A stretch of 64,000 nucleotides of DNA from positions 558,001 through 622,000 of the forward strand of contig CBFCWI010000001.1 of the NCBI GenBank assembly GCA_965601685.1, written 5' to 3'. This stretch comes from JANQJD01 sp965601685 (GTDB taxonomy: Bacteria > Pseudomonadota > Alphaproteobacteria > Rhodospirillales > Rhodospirillaceae). The notes under the pieces are model-generated. The model did not search any database. It was not told the origin of the DNA and was given only the letters and a program-made list of their open reading frames with translations. A program made the translations under genes and the position numbers. Position 1 is the first letter of the stretch, and every line of letters starts with the position of its first letter. Shown piece by piece: positions 1-8,205 of this stretch.

Positions 1-287
1 ACTGTTTCCACCATGAGAACAGCCACTAAATGCGGTCGCATGTGAGCATTGAGAGCATCGCGGATCCGCTCCGGGGCATAGGTACCTGGCAGATCAAGAT
101 GGGCAACCTGGCCCAAGGCATGAACTCCAGCGTCAGTGCGACCGGCCCCCTGTACTACCACTGATCTTTGACAAAAAGCAAATGCAGCAGATTCGACGAC
201 TTCCTGCACTGATAGGCCATTATTCTGACGTTGCCAGCCGACAAAAGACCGACCATCGTATTCAAGTGTCAGTTTGTAACGGGACAT
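1..287 (-). CDS. truA: tRNA pseudouridine synthase A, N-terminal part (3' end outside window)
   Basis: TruA converts uridines 38-40 of the tRNA anticodon arm to pseudouridine. The visible 95 codons begin MSRYKLTLEYDGRSFVGWQ, the family's usual opening, and contain the catalytic signature GAGRTDAGVHALGQ with the active-site Asp (D52). The frame is open to the window edge, so the C-terminal two thirds are missing here by truncation of the sequence, not by mutation. The ATG at 287 is the first plausible start. It is read away from the acyl-CoA dehydrogenase gene, which lies upstream on the same strand with a spacer of about 117 bp. Confidence 0.93.
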   Translation of the reverse strand, partial: MSRYKLTLEYDGRSFVGWQRQNNGLSVQEVVESAAFAFCQRSVVVQGAGRTDAGVHALGQVAHLDLPGTYAPERIRDALNAHMRPHLVAVLMVET

Positions 288-404
288 AACGGTAGATCCG
301 GGGACTATTGCCATCCCTGGGGTATCTGCCGGCAGGTGTGACTCCTGCCACCCACAGTGTTTGTGCTGTGTGTTGCCCTTGTGTCTCGCACAAGCTGTGT
401 TTAC

Positions 405-2195
405 TCAAAATGCTTCCTCTGGTACAGCCATCACCGATTCTGCCCCAGCGGTTACCGCACTCAGGAGTCCTTCTGTTTGTGGTAAGAGACGCTCGGCATA
501 GAATCGCGCCGTCATCAACTTAGTCTGCAGAAACGGCTTCTCGCCAGTTGCCGAGAGCCGAGTAGCTGCCAGGGCCGCCTTGGCAAACACAAATCCCCCT
601 AATGTCAGACCGAACAGATGCAGATATGGCACAGCACCCGCCTGTGCTGTCACAGAATCATCCTTTGCTACCAGCCAGGCTGTTGCTTGTTCCAGAGCAG
701 CACCTGCTTTCTGCAGACCTGTCTGCAAAGATTGCACAGCGCCCCCGGTCATGGCCAGAGCCGATATGGCAGCATGGATTTCGTCTATCATCTGCCGTGT
801 GGCTGCACCCCTGTCTCGCAGTACTTTACGACTGACCAAATCATGGGCCTGTATGCCGTTGGTCCCTTCATAGATAGCGGCAATACGAGCATCACGTAGG
901 TGCTGTGTGGCACCTGTGGTTTCGATAAAACCGGTACCGCCATGTACTTGGATCCCTAGATTTGCCACTTCGATTCCGACATCCGTGGACCATGCCTTGA
1001 CAATAGGAGTGAGCAGTGCGACACGAGACTCCGCTGTGCTTCGTACTTCCTGGTCTGGATGGTAGCGGGTCATGTCTATCTGTGCTGCTGTATAGTAAGC
1101 GACTGCTCGCGTCGCTTCAGTGAGGGCTTTCATGGTCATCAACATGCGGCGGACATCGGGATGATGGATGATACTCACAGATTCCGGGCTGCTGCCAAAC
1201 TGCAGTGCACGCCCCTGTATTCGCTCGCGAGCATAATCCCTGGCCTGCTGATAGGCGCGTTCAGCAAGCGCCACCCCTTCCAGTCCCACAGACAAGCGAG
1301 CATGATTCATCATGGTAAACATGTACTCAAGACCGCAATATGCCCTGCCAACCAGATAACCAATGGCACCATCGTCATCGCCCAGACTCATAGCTGCAGT
1401 TGGGCTGGCCCGAATCCCAAGCTTATGTTCCAGTGCTGAACACCAGATATCATTGCGACGGTCAAGTGAACCATCAGCAGCAATCAGGAATTTAGGCACG
1501 ATGAACAGGGAAATACCCTTAAGACCCGCTGGGGCATCTGGTATGCGTGCGAGCACGAGGTGGATGATATTCTCCGCCATATCATGCTCACCGTAGGTAA
1601 TAAAAATCTTTTGGCCGATCAAGCGATAGGTGCCTGGCTGGCCCGCCAGGGGTATAGCACGAGTCTGTATCCGGGATAAATCGGAGCCAGCCTGTGATTC
1701 TGTCAGATCCATAGAGCCAGTCCACTCGCCTGAGACCAGGCGAGGCAGAAATAGAGCCTTATGAGCCGCGGACGCATGCGCTAGCAGCAGTTCCACTGCA
1801 TTCTGAGTCAACATTGGGCATAGACCGAATGACATATTCGTTGCGTGCCAGATTTCCTGCACTGCAGTGTGCAGCACCCACGGTAGAGCCTGTCCACCAA
1901 ATTCGTGTGTGAATGGCAAGCTGTTCCAACCGCCTTCAACAAACTGACGATAGGCATCGGTAAAGCCTTCTGGCATACGTACTGTACCTGCCTCGAACAC
2001 TGCGCCTTCCTGATCTCCGCTCTGGTTCAACGGTGCCAGCACGTCAACTCCGAAGCGGCCGGCCTGCTCAAGAATGGCGGTTACCAAATCATTGGTCACT
2101 TCAGCGTAGCCTGGCAGAGCTTGAATGCCAGCAAAGTCCGCCACATAGTCCAACGCGAACCGCATATCCTCAACAGGTGTCGCGTAGCGCGTCAT
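405..2195 (-). CDS. acyl-CoA dehydrogenase, DmdC / 3-methylmercaptopropionyl-CoA dehydrogenase type
   Basis: FAD-dependent alpha,beta-dehydrogenation of an acyl-CoA thioester, passing electrons to ETF. The protein (596 aa) is of the long class with an extra C-terminal domain after the normal ACAD fold. The opening MTRYATPVEDMRFAL is typical of this subgroup. The middle has the FAD/substrate stretch MDLTESQAGSDLS, and IYEGTNGIQAHDL carries the catalytic Glu. I chose the ATG at 2195 because a GGGGGAG ribosome site lies just upstream; an in-frame start 19 codons earlier has none. An ETF-QO gene at 44 kb would take the electrons. Whether the substrate is a fatty acyl-CoA or methylmercaptopropionyl-CoA cannot be decided from sequence. 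Confidence 0.9.
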   Translation of the reverse strand: MTRYATPVEDMRFALDYVADFAGIQALPGYAEVTNDLVTAILEQAGRFGVDVLAPLNQSGDQEGAVFEAGTVRMPEGFTDAYRQFVEGGWNSLPFTHEFGGQALPWVLHTAVQEIWHATNMSFGLCPMLTQNAVELLLAHASAAHKALFLPRLVSGEWTGSMDLTESQAGSDLSRIQTRAIPLAGQPGTYRLIGQKIFITYGEHDMAENIIHLVLARIPDAPAGLKGISLFIVPKFLIAADGSLDRRNDIWCSALEHKLGIRASPTAAMSLGDDDGAIGYLVGRAYCGLEYMFTMMNHARLSVGLEGVALAERAYQQARDYARERIQGRALQFGSSPESVSIIHHPDVRRMLMTMKALTEATRAVAYYTAAQIDMTRYHPDQEVRSTAESRVALLTPIVKAWSTDVGIEVANLGIQVHGGTGFIETTGATQHLRDARIAAIYEGTNGIQAHDLVSRKVLRDRGAATRQMIDEIHAAISALAMTGGAVQSLQTGLQKAGAALEQATAWLVAKDDSVTAQAGAVPYLHLFGLTLGGFVFAKAALAATRLSATGEKPFLQTKLMTARFYAERLLPQTEGLLSAVTAGAESVMAVPEEAF

Positions 2196-2677
2196 GATGA
2201 CTCCCCCAGTTAGTTCTTGTGACGAGAGTATAACCGCATGATCCTTGCTCATGCCATGGCTAGGTTAGGACTGTCTTGAAAGCTCTACCAGCGGGTAGGT
2301 ATGTAAAATACTCTCTAAGAGCGCTCTAGAATCTACTAATAATATTAGTAATGACTCTAGCATAGAGAGAAAGAGCCACCAGCCTGGCAATGCCTATAGG
2401 CGAGCATTGCTCGCGTTGAGACAACACATGACAGGCCTCACGGCGTGGATTAATAGTTATCTTTTTCCTATAAGGAAAACCATAAGCAATAGTATACTTT
2501 GTATATTCTATCATGAGAGAGTTTATTACTAATATGTGCAAGATATACTGTTCTCTAGAAAATGAGAACAGTCATTATTTTTCTTACCATGACAGGACAA
2601 TACAGTTAGTGTGTAATAAAAAATGCTTATTCAGCATGAGCTGCAGGCCATATACGTAATATAGTTTGGAAAATATT
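2196..2677. other. AT-rich divergent spacer, no gene seen
   Basis: About 480 bp between the divergent acyl-CoA dehydrogenase and cobI. It is markedly AT-rich from about 2320 on. It holds a short dyad, ACTAAT-AAT-ATTAGT (2336-2350), and a self-complementary AGAGCGCTCT near 2318. I looked for a cobalamin riboswitch in front of cobI and found no B12-box. Promoters for both flanking genes must lie here, but I cannot place them. Confidence 0.5.
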
Positions 2678-3439
2678 ATGGACAAAGATAGGATCGCATT
2701 ACCTGTTCCAATCTCTGTCTCTGGCACGCTGAGGGGAGTGGGAGTGGGACCAGGCGATGCGGAATTGCTGACTCTGAAGGCTATGCGGGTACTCCGTGCA
2801 GCGCCGGTGGTTGCCTATCCTGCGCCTCTTAAAGGAAGCGGTTTGGCACGTCAGATCGTAGAGTCTGTGCTGTCTGACGGCCTATACCGCATTGAAATCG
2901 CCATGCGGATGCGATTCAATCTCGACCGTACTTCTGCTCAGACCGCCTATGACCGGGGGGCGGCGGCCATTGCTACACATCTTGCCGCGGGACGCGACGT
3001 GGCTGTGCTGTGTGAGGGCGATCCTCTCTTCTTTGGCTCTTTCGCTTATATTCTAGCACGACTAGGAGATCGCTTCCCCGTAGAGATAGTACCTGGGGTG
3101 AATTCGATTGCCGCCTGTTCAGCCGTATTACAGCAGCCTTTTGCTCTTCTTAATGATCGAGTGGTCATTATTCCAGCGTCGCGACCTGCAGCCGAAATTG
3201 AGGACGCTCTGGTCAAGGCTGAGAGTACAGCCATTCTCAAGGTAGGCCGGCATTGGGACAAAGTAGTGCGCGTGCTCGACCGTCTGGATCTGCGTAGGCA
3301 GGCGTGGCATATCGAACGGGCGAGCCAGACAGGACAACAAGTGCGGTCCTTGGCCACCGTTGAGGCAACAGTAGAGAGGAGCAGTACTTATTTTTCGATG
3401 ATTCTGGTTTATAGGCGAGGGGAAAGGTGGCTGCGATGA
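2678..3439 (+). CDS. cobI: precorrin-2 C20-methyltransferase
   Basis: SAM-dependent methylation of precorrin-2 at C-20, an early ring step of B12 synthesis. The protein (253 aa) has the tetrapyrrole methylase fold: GVGVGPGDAELLTLKA near the N-terminus, AVLCEGDPLFFGSF in the middle and EIVPGVNSIAACSA after it. The ATG at 2678 gives a normal N-terminus; a TTG four codons earlier is possible. The stop overlaps the next start as ATGA, so it is translationally coupled to the CbiG-CobJ fusion. Confidence 0.93.
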   Translation: MDKDRIALPVPISVSGTLRGVGVGPGDAELLTLKAMRVLRAAPVVAYPAPLKGSGLARQIVESVLSDGLYRIEIAMRMRFNLDRTSAQTAYDRGAAAIATHLAAGRDVAVLCEGDPLFFGSFAYILARLGDRFPVEIVPGVNSIAACSAVLQQPFALLNDRVVIIPASRPAAEIEDALVKAESTAILKVGRHWDKVVRVLDRLDLRRQAWHIERASQTGQQVRSLATVEATVERSSTYFSMILVYRRGERWLR

Positions 3440-5310
3440 GTATGAAGATGTCGACAACGTCCCACTATGGTACGCCTGTCGTGGTAGTCTTGGGATCATC
3501 AGGTATAGAAACGGCGCGACGCATCATCCACGCTCTACCCGGGGCTCGTCTGCACGGCTTGAAGGGGCGGGTGCAGGATAGCGGCTTTGATGACCTTTTC
3601 ACAGAAACCACTGAACATCTGCGTCGGTTGTTTCAGGAAGGTCATGCTATTGTTGGAGTATGTGCAAGTGGCATTTTAGTCCGTACTCTAGGACCTGTCC
3701 TGGCTCACAAGCAGGACGAACCACCGCTCCTGGCAGTAGCCGCAAATGGCAGTGCCGTAGTGCCGCTGATAGGCGGCCATCGCGGCGCTAATGGTTTGGC
3801 GCGCACCTTAGCCTGCCTGTTCCATGTTACACCAGCCATTACTACAGCGAGTGATGTTCGGTGGGGGTTAGCTCTGGACGAACCACCGGCGGGTTGGCGT
3901 GTAGCGAATAACTCGGTGGCTACAAGAGCGATCCTGGCGACTCTAGTCGATGGCAAACCGGTTACCTTGCAGGTAGAAGCTGGCAGAGCAGACTGGATCA
4001 CTGCGACAGGCGCACCGTTTGTGTCGACACCGTCCGCCCTGACGGTACGGGTGACTGACCGACTCGTGACCATGAGTCACCGGACTCTCGTGCTGCATCC
4101 GCCGACTCTCGCCATTGGCGTCGGTTGTGAGCGTGGTGTGCTACCGGAGATATTAATGCATCACGTATTTCTTACGCTTGCATATTATAAGCTCTCACCG
4201 CAGTCAGTAGCAGTGGTCGCCTCCTTAGATTTAAAGGCTGATGAACCGGCTGTGCTAGCCCTGGCGCAGATGCTCTCTGTCCCAGCCCGTTTCCTTTCCG
4301 TCGACGAGTTAGAATCTATGACTCCAAGACTCTCTCAACCTTCAGAAGTGGTGTTTCAGGCTGTTGGCTGTCACGGCGTAGCCGAAGCCGCAGCCCTAGC
4401 CGCTGCTGGTCGAGATTCTGCACTGGTAGTGAACAAGCACTGTGGTCAGCAAGTAACCTGTGCTATCGCTCGTGCCTCGTATACTATCAACCCGATGCAA
4501 GTCGGGCGGGCTCGTGGTCGGCTACACGTGGTTGGAATCGGCCCAGGAGCCCCGGAATGGAGAACGCCTGCTGCCTCAGCTGCCATTGCTGAGTCTGACC
4601 ACCTAGTGGGCTATGGCCTTTATCTGGATCTTATTGGCCACGCTGCGGACGGCAAGGAACGTCATGATGGCCCACTGGGCACTGAGAGAGACAGAGTCTG
4701 TCAAGCACTCAATCTGGCAGCGACGGGCGAGACAGTATCGCTCATATGTTCCGGTGATGCAGGTATCTATGCTCTAGCAACACTGGTATTTGAGTTGATG
4801 GACATCGCGGTACGTGCTGACTGGAACCGGATTGAGGTAAACGTCGTGCCAGGTGTCTCAGCGGTTCAGGCAGCAGCGGCGCGGGTGGGCGCTCCGCTAG
4901 GGCACGATTTTTGTGCTATTTCACTGTCAGATTTGCTGACCCCATGGCCGATCATCGCTCGTCGTCTGCAGGCAGCTGCCACGGCAGATTTCATCATAGC
5001 GCTTTATAATCCAGTCTCGCAGCGTCGCCAGAACCAGCTAAGACAAGCACGCGATATCCTGTTAGTGTCCCGCCCGGCTCAAACACCGGTGGTGTTAGCC
5101 CATAATCTGGGGCGTGCCGGTGAACACGTGACCATCATCCGTCTGGACGAGCTGAGCCCATGGCAAGTCAATATGCTAACTTTGGTTATAGTTGGGAATA
5201 ATGAGAGTCGGTGTGTGACTATAGGCCGCCGCCGGTGGGTTTATACACCACGCGGTTACAAGAAGCTACAGACAGACGCCCAACTCACGGCGACCAGTGC
5301 AGAAAATTAG
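3436..5310 (+). CDS. cobJ: CbiG / precorrin-3B C17-methyltransferase (CobJ) fusion
   Basis: A fused cobalamin enzyme of 624 aa. Residues ~10-200 match a CbiG N-terminal region. Residues ~210-350 match the CbiG C-terminal/CobE domain (GVGCERGVLPEIL; AAAGRDSALVVNKHCG). Residues ~360-610 are the CobJ methylase (VVGIGPGAPEW, LICSGDAGIYALA, NVVPGVSAVQAAAA, ALYNPVSQRR). CobJ drives methylation at C-17 and ring contraction. The CbiG part either opens the lactone, as in the anaerobic route, or acts as CobE. I chose the ATG at 3436 for its GGTGG ribosome site and the ATGA coupling to cobI. The last 26 bp overlap the 3' end of convergent hisH. Confidence 0.92.
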   Translation: MSMKMSTTSHYGTPVVVVLGSSGIETARRIIHALPGARLHGLKGRVQDSGFDDLFTETTEHLRRLFQEGHAIVGVCASGILVRTLGPVLAHKQDEPPLLAVAANGSAVVPLIGGHRGANGLARTLACLFHVTPAITTASDVRWGLALDEPPAGWRVANNSVATRAILATLVDGKPVTLQVEAGRADWITATGAPFVSTPSALTVRVTDRLVTMSHRTLVLHPPTLAIGVGCERGVLPEILMHHVFLTLAYYKLSPQSVAVVASLDLKADEPAVLALAQMLSVPARFLSVDELESMTPRLSQPSEVVFQAVGCHGVAEAAALAAAGRDSALVVNKHCGQQVTCAIARASYTINPMQVGRARGRLHVVGIGPGAPEWRTPAASAAIAESDHLVGYGLYLDLIGHAADGKERHDGPLGTERDRVCQALNLAATGETVSLICSGDAGIYALATLVFELMDIAVRADWNRIEVNVVPGVSAVQAAAARVGAPLGHDFCAISLSDLLTPWPIIARRLQAAATADFIIALYNPVSQRRQNQLRQARDILLVSRPAQTPVVLAHNLGRAGEHVTIIRLDELSPWQVNMLTLVIVGNNESRCVTIGRRRWVYTPRGYKKLQTDAQLTATSAEN

Positions 5311-5938
5311 AGATGAAGGTCAGACCAACTGCTTGGCTTTTTTCGGGATGGAACTGGGTCCCCACCATGTTATCACGGCAGACTATCGCAGTAATAGTTT
5401 CACCGTAGTAGACAATAGCCAAACGGTGCTCAGGGTTCGTGGGAATGAAGTGATAACTGTGTACAAAATAGACATGAGGCTGCTCTGGGAGACCTGTCAG
5501 CAAAGGGTGAGCTGTGAGAGCTATGAGATCATTCCAGCCCATGTGCGGTACCTTCACCTTCATAGCCGGCGTTGGAGCCTGGATTGGCACCACTGGACCA
5601 CCAATCCAGTTGAGTCCTGCATATTCACCGTTTTCTAAACTGACGGTAGCCATCAGCTGCATGCCAACACAGATACCGAGAAATGGGCGTCCCTTAGTGA
5701 GGACCGTGTCTGTTAAAGCCTCTATCAGCCCAGGAACAGTTAAGAGCCCACGCCGGCAGTCTCCAAAAGCGCCCACGCCTGGTAACACGAGGCGGTCAGC
5801 GTTGTGTACTTCTTCTGGCAGAGCTGACACTCGAACGGTGTCTGTTAGACTGCTTTCACTGATCGCATACTCAAAGGCCTTAGCCACCGAACGCACATTG
5901 CCTGCCCCATAATCTATGATGATAACAGAGCGTGCCAT
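5285..5938 (-). CDS. hisH: imidazole glycerol phosphate synthase, glutamine amidotransferase subunit
   Basis: HisH hydrolyses glutamine and channels ammonia to HisF in histidine synthesis. The protein (217 aa) is a class I amidotransferase: start MARSVIIIDYGAGN, the nucleophile elbow FLGICVGMQLM with Cys90, and the partner motif QFHPEKS with His197 and Glu199. The ATG at 5938 gives the family's normal N-terminus. It follows hisB by 72 bp. The usual downstream hisA and hisF are absent; instead the gene runs head-on into cobJ with a 26-bp 3' overlap. Confidence 0.95.
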   Translation of the reverse strand: MARSVIIIDYGAGNVRSVAKAFEYAISESSLTDTVRVSALPEEVHNADRLVLPGVGAFGDCRRGLLTVPGLIEALTDTVLTKGRPFLGICVGMQLMATVSLENGEYAGLNWIGGPVVPIQAPTPAMKVKVPHMGWNDLIALTAHPLLTGLPEQPHVYFVHSYHFIPTNPEHRLAIVYYGETITAIVCRDNMVGTQFHPEKSQAVGLTFISNFLHWSP

Positions 5939-6010
5939 TCCATTCTGTCCTATTCTTTTGTAGGTATCCACAGGCTGCGACGACAAAATCGGCAGCACAT
6001 GCGTCGTCTA

Positions 6011-6616
6011 TCATGCGTCTACGGCACTGCCCAGAACACCCTTGGTAGAGGGGACAGAATCTGCCTTGCGGAGATCAATCGCAATCGCCTGACGCAAGGC
6101 TCGTGCCAGTGCCTTATAGCACCCTTCGACGATGTGATGGTGGTTCTCACCATATAGACAAGCCACATGCACAGTCGCTCCAGCTGTACTCGCAAAAGCC
6201 TGGAACCATTCCTTGAAGAGCTCAGTGTCCATATCCCCTAACTTGGGGCGTCCCAGAGTCACATGCCACATAAGACACGGTCTGTTGGACAGGTCTATGG
6301 CTACGCGCGTCAGCGCCTCATCCATAGGAACGTAGGCAAGTCCGTAACGGTTAATACCCACCCGCTGCCCGAGAGCGCGGGCAACAGCCTCACCAATGAC
6401 AAGGCCGATGTCTTCTGTCGTGTGGTGCAAGTCAACATTGGTATCACCAGTCGTGCGGAGCGAGAGGTCTATGAGACTATGGCGAGAGAGTTGCTCCAGC
6501 ATGTGATCAAGGAAGCCTATCTCCGTGCGGATATCGTACACTCCTGTGCCATCAAGGTTAAGCGCGAGGCTGACATCTGTTTCCTTAGTGACCCGATGAA
6601 CGTGAGCCATGCGCAT
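6011..6616 (-). CDS. hisB: imidazoleglycerol-phosphate dehydratase
   Basis: Mn-dependent dehydration of imidazole glycerol phosphate, step 6 of histidine synthesis. The protein (201 aa) has paired metal-binding motifs: GFLDHMLEQLSRHS and DLHHTTEDIGLVIGEA in the first half, then GENHHHIVEGCYKALARALR near the end. It is the monofunctional dehydratase, with no phosphatase domain. The ATG at 6616 is preceded by GAGGGGAG; an in-frame start 16 codons earlier lacks support. It is first in a hisB-hisH pair. Its upstream side faces a decayed regulator and then hslVU, matching the alphaproteobacterial hisB/hslV neighbourhood. Confidence 0.95.
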   Translation of the reverse strand: MRMAHVHRVTKETDVSLALNLDGTGVYDIRTEIGFLDHMLEQLSRHSLIDLSLRTTGDTNVDLHHTTEDIGLVIGEAVARALGQRVGINRYGLAYVPMDEALTRVAIDLSNRPCLMWHVTLGRPKLGDMDTELFKEWFQAFASTAGATVHVACLYGENHHHIVEGCYKALARALRQAIAIDLRKADSVPSTKGVLGSAVDA

Positions 6617-6935
6617 AGCCGCGCTCCCCTCTAATTGGCCGCCTTGCAGCCAGAAAGGCATCACCCCAAGCGGATTCCATCTACGACGCTAGGGACAACA
6701 GGAGACGCAGTCTATTGAATTTGCATTTTGGTTGCAAGTAGTATGATCAAACATAAAGCTGTACTGCAATGCAAAAACATTCTTTTAGCAAAAGGATTCT
6801 ACATTGAGTGCCCGCAAACACGGCGATGCACAATCCCGCCTTAAAAGGGGCGGTTTATGCAGGAATAGCTTTCATGGTCTGGCATGGGCGTTTTGGGTCA
6901 TGTATCCCAGGGTTGGGCCAGTAGACGGGGTTCTC

Positions 6936-7363
6936 TTGAAAAAAGAGAATACTCCCGATCCGGTCGACATTCACGTTGGCAGACGGTTGAGGCTACGGCG
7001 CGAAATTTTACGTCTGAGCCAGGAACAGGTGGCTAATGGGTGTGACTTTTCAACCGATACAGAAGTATGAACAGGGCAGGAGTCAGTGCCAGCCGTCTTT
7101 ACGATCTTTGCCATGTATGATATATTACATACCCATTTTATGGGCTCAATACCACTGTCGTTTTACAACAACGTAACGGCACAGGGAAACCCACCCTCTA
7201 TCGGGAAACAGATGCTGCTTTTTATCGAGCTGGTTATATGGAACAAACAGAAACATTGGAACTGGTCCGTTCCTTCTGGCGAATTCCCAACTCTAAAGCC
7301 CGGCAGGAGCTGTTAGAGCTGATTCAGCTTTTGGGGCGCGCCTTCCTCCCTACAGGTTCATGA
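6936..7363 (+). pseudogene. XRE-family helix-turn-helix regulator, frameshifted remnant
   Basis: Pieces of one regulator are spread over three frames. A first frame gives PVDIHVGRRLRLRRE followed by LSQEQVANG. A second gives VTFQPIQKYEQG from about 7040. A third gives SASRLYDL from about 7089. The C-terminal family stretch TLELVRSFWRIPNSKARQEL reads intact from about 7255 to a TGA at 7361. These are the ordered parts of the common alphaproteobacterial XRE protein (HTH, QKYERG, SASRLYDL, ELVR tail). At least three frame changes and an internal stop separate them, so no functional product is expected. The TTG at 6936 is only a plausible old start. It sits between hisB and hslV and may once have acted locally. 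Confidence 0.85.
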
Positions 7364-7656
7364 ATTCCCCACTGCCTGGTCCTGCCGGCTAAGCTGCATC
7401 AAACTGTTGTACAGACAGAAGTCTCTCACTCTCTGGTTGCGAGTCTATTGAACCGATTCGCGCAAACCCTCTTATCGCTTGTCCTCCTAGCGTTAGGGCA
7501 TGCACTCAAGATATAACGCACAGTATTGTTAAAGCAGCAATGTCTCACTCGTGTCACTATCGTGACACCAGGCTTCAAGTGAACTAAGCCATCGCTGTTA
7601 TAGCTTAAGCAATAGCTGCGTGATATAGGATTAGTTGGCGGATAATAGGATGTAAC
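7364..7656. other. spacer before hslV with a perfect hairpin
   Basis: About 290 bp between the regulator remnant and hslV. The notable element is GTGTCAC-TATC-GTGACAC at 7551-7568, a perfect 7-bp stem about 90 bp before the hslV start. No T-run follows it, so it looks more like an operator or an mRNA structure than a terminator. No gene is seen. Confidence 0.5.
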
Positions 7657-8205
7657 ATGCGATGGGATGATGCAGGACGTTGGCGTGGAACGACTATCCT
7701 TTCAGTGCGCAAAGCCGGTAGAGTGGTAATTGCTGGGGATGGACAGGTCTCACTTGGACAGACAGTGGTAAAGTCCAATGCCCGTAAGGTCAGGCGGCTG
7801 GGAGAAGGCCTAATCATTGCGGGCTTTGCGGGCTCCACAGCAGATGCTTTTACCCTGTTTGAACGTCTAGAAGGCAAGCTGGAAAGGCATACGGGCCAAC
7901 TGACTCGTGCTTGTGTCGAACTGGCTAAGGACTGGAGGACAGACCGCTACCTCCGCCGGCTTGAAGCCATGATGATTGTGGCTGACCGCACGGTTTCTCT
8001 ACTCCTCACCGGCAGCGGCGATGTGCTAGAACCAGAGGATGGCCTGATTGGCATCGGCTCCGGTGGTAACTATGCCTTGGCTGCAGCACGGGCCTTGATA
8101 GCCGTAGAGACTCTCGATACAGCAACCATTGCCCGCCGGGCTATGGCCATTGCTGCCGGCATTTGCGTTTACACTAATGAGAATGTGGTTATCGAAAGCC
8201 TATGA
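7657..8205 (+). CDS. hslV: ATP-dependent protease peptidase subunit HslV
   Basis: HslV forms the double-hexamer proteolytic core of the HslUV (ClpYQ) complex. The protein (182 aa) carries an 11-residue N-terminal extension before GTTILSVRK. Thr12 should become the N-terminal nucleophile after processing, as in other alphaproteobacteria. GDGQVSLGQTVVKSNARKVR and GSGGNYALAAARAL are conserved blocks of the family. An AGGAT ribosome site precedes the ATG. The 3' end overlaps hslU by 4 bp, indicating translational coupling. Confidence 0.96.
   Translation: MRWDDAGRWRGTTILSVRKAGRVVIAGDGQVSLGQTVVKSNARKVRRLGEGLIIAGFAGSTADAFTLFERLEGKLERHTGQLTRACVELAKDWRTDRYLRRLEAMMIVADRTVSLLLTGSGDVLEPEDGLIGIGSGGNYALAAARALIAVETLDTATIARRAMAIAAGICVYTNENVVIESL

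Noticed and set aside
2326..2541. 71-codon minus-strand frame in the AT-rich spacer
   Set aside because: Composition is that of the spacer, no ribosome site or conserved motif.
2196..2677. Possible cobalamin riboswitch before cobI
   Set aside because: A stretch near 2370 loosely resembles a B12-box, but the conserved core and the expected helices are absent.
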